Part shown: one piece after another, positions 4,804 through 5,740 of the stretch | Position numbering within the stretch: the stretch's first letter is position 1 | How the letters are laid out: the number at the start of each line of letters is the position of its first letter | Source of the DNA: Aquimarina sp. | GTDB lineage: Bacteria; Bacteroidota; Bacteroidia; Flavobacteriales; Flavobacteriaceae | Direction of reading: 5' to 3' | Length of the DNA: 5,740 nucleotides | Assembly (NCBI GenBank): GCA_020628975.1 | Contig: JAHDEF010000119.1 | Span: 1 to 5,740 of the forward strand | Made by a program: the position numbers and the translations under genes | Notes under the pieces: model-generated | What the model was told of the DNA's origin: nothing | The model's input: only the letters and a program-made list of their open reading frames with translations | Databases searched by the model: none

Positions 4804-5740
4804 CTATGGTGTAGTTGCTGTTGATTCTTCAGTAGGCGTAACGATTTCGCTTCTTTTTAAATCACGTACCACTTCGGTGTATGACAAACTATTTTCTCCG
4901 AAAAGGAATTCTTCACGTATCACGGTAGTTTCACCGTTGCTAAGTCCTAAATTTTCTACACGTAAAAAAGTTCTGGTATTTACGCGATAATCTTGATTTA
5001 TAATATCGTCATTTTCGTTATTATCATCAGTAAAAGAAGCTGTTCTAAAAGCCAAGTTTAATTCCCCATCAATTTCATTTAAAAGGGGATTAATTTGTCC
5101 GGGTTCTACCTCGTTAAAAGTTTTGATACCATCTTCATCATCATCGTCATTTAAATGATCGGGTTTATTGGCGGTTTCGTTCGAAGCTATGGTAAACCTA
5201 AATACACCTTCAGTCTCGTTGACTTTTAAAAGCTCGTTGGTATCTTCGTCTCTAGCAAGCTCATCTATAGTTTTTACGTTGTCGTTATCATCATCATCGT
5301 CTCTAAAATTTGGAATACCGTCATTGTCAGTATCTAATAAATCGTCAAGATCCTCTTGTGTTTCAAAACTACCGTCTACACTAATCCCTTCTTGTCTATT
5401 TAATAAACCATCGTTATCATCATCGCCTTCTGGGTCAATTTCCCATTCGGTAAACAAAACAACTTGCCCTCGATTACTAATAAGTTCGTTGTCAAAATTA
5501 AAACCTACTGGTGCTATTGCTTGACAAAATAGATCATCGGCATTAACAGAAGTGGTATAACTTCTATAAATTATACGACCATTATCTACTGATATGGGGT
5601 TTCTAGCGCTAGGTAAACTATCATTGTATACCGAATTTAATTCGAAAGTCATGATTTCATTCGTTTCACTTTCTGTATAGAAAACGGTTGTATTTCCTGC
5701 GGTACAAAATTCGAATGTAGGATCACTTTCATCAAAATTA
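4804..5740 (-). CDS. Asp-rich thrombospondin-3-like secreted or surface protein, 5' end outside window
   Basis: The reading frame is open from the right edge to the stop at 4804-4806, giving 311 visible residues. The ATG at 5650-5652 is internal: 29 in-frame codons lie upstream with no stop, and they read like the same mature domain (FEFCTAGNTTVFYTES). The signal sequence is therefore outside the window. Residues are numbered here from that internal Met. An N-terminal beta-rich part contains Cys43, perhaps paired with the cysteine in FEFC. Three acidic calcium-binding-type loops follow: DPEGDDDNDGLLNRQEG (73-89), DTDNDGIPNF continuing into an Asp run (107-126), and LNDDDDEDGIKTFNEVE (167-183). 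A C-terminal beta region (about 222-262) precedes a Thr/Glu/Ser tail. This layout resembles Flavobacteriaceae lipoproteins with thrombospondin type 3 repeats. Calcium binding and surface location are inferred. The function is unknown, and no type IX sorting domain is apparent. Confidence 0.8.
   Translation of the reverse strand, partial: NFDESDPTFEFCTAGNTTVFYTESETNEIMTFELNSVYNDSLPSARNPISVDNGRIIYRSYTTSVNADDLFCQAIAPVGFNFDNELISNRGQVVLFTEWEIDPEGDDDNDGLLNRQEGISVDGSFETQEDLDDLLDTDNDGIPNFRDDDDDNDNVKTIDELARDEDTNELLKVNETEGVFRFTIASNETANKPDHLNDDDDEDGIKTFNEVEPGQINPLLNEIDGELNLAFRTASFTDDNNENDDIINQDYRVNTRTFLRVENLGLSNGETTVIREEFLFGENSLSYTEVVRDLKRSEIVTPTEESTATTP
5113..5436 (-). repeat. Three Asp-rich thrombospondin-3-like loops with GAT/GAC codon tracts
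   Basis: Three Asp-codon clusters lie about 130-150 bp apart, at 5131-5150, 5281-5301 and 5410-5426. On the plus strand each appears as a run of ATC/GTC triplets, meaning GAT/GAC codons on the coding strand. They encode the DDDNDG, DTDNDG plus DDDDDNDN, and DDDDEDG motifs. The middle cluster lacks the usual glycine (DNDNV where DGDGI is typical), so that loop appears degenerate. The triplet runs are potential slippage sites. Confidence 0.65.

Noticed and set aside
5131..5301. ATC-rich repeats as a CRISPR-like or satellite array
   Set aside because: The repeats are codon runs for Asp inside a coding frame. The units are 3 bp and the intervals between clusters are coding sequence.
5168..5524. 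118-aa plus-strand Ser-rich reading frame
   Set aside because: It is the antisense of the Asp-codon-rich region: GAT/GAC on the coding strand read as Ser-rich triplets on the other. There is no domain and no promoter, and it is explained by the minus-strand gene.
5650..5652. ATG as the start of the Asp-rich protein
   Set aside because: The frame stays open for 29 more codons to the window edge with matching composition, and no signal peptide follows this ATG. It is an internal Met.

Overview
The window looks like part of a Bacteroidota chromosome, most likely family Flavobacteriaceae. The DNA is AT-rich and no gene has an obvious Shine-Dalgarno sequence. Two start codons are preceded by the Bacteroidota -7 promoter element TAnnTTTG. 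The protein families are also typical of the group: a DUF6452/DUF6048 envelope pair beside rlmD, a short Smr protein with an N-terminal SH3/KOW-like module, and an Asp-rich thrombospondin-3-like secreted protein. The genus cannot be fixed from sequence alone.

Layout, left to right. Positions 1-1145 (minus) hold the N-terminal half of the replication-restart helicase PriA, which runs off the left edge. A 111-bp gap (1146-1256) holds a perfect odd palindrome and a weak AT-rich hairpin. Positions 1257-3949 are a tight minus-strand operon transcribed in the order rlmD, DUF6452-type lipoprotein, DUF6048-type outer-membrane barrel. The first two genes are 7 nt apart and the last two overlap by 35 nt. 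A 48-bp divergent promoter region (3950-3997) carries TATTTTTG on each strand, each copy only 4-5 nt from its start codon. Positions 3998-4742 (plus) hold a two-gene unit: a 62-aa two-helix membrane protein and, after 1 nt, a 184-aa Smr-domain protein. A 61-bp convergent gap with a possible terminator follows. Positions 4804-5740 (minus) hold the C-terminal part of a calcium-binding-type Asp-rich extracellular or surface protein whose start lies beyond the right edge.

The genes combine nucleic-acid housekeeping (PriA, RlmD, Smr) with envelope proteins of unknown role. I see no mobile element, CRISPR array, tRNA, rRNA or phage gene, and no clear candidate for a wholly new system. The points most worth following are the possibly leaderless divergent promoter pair, the lipoprotein-barrel pair transcribed with an rRNA methyltransferase, and the short membrane protein coupled to Smr.
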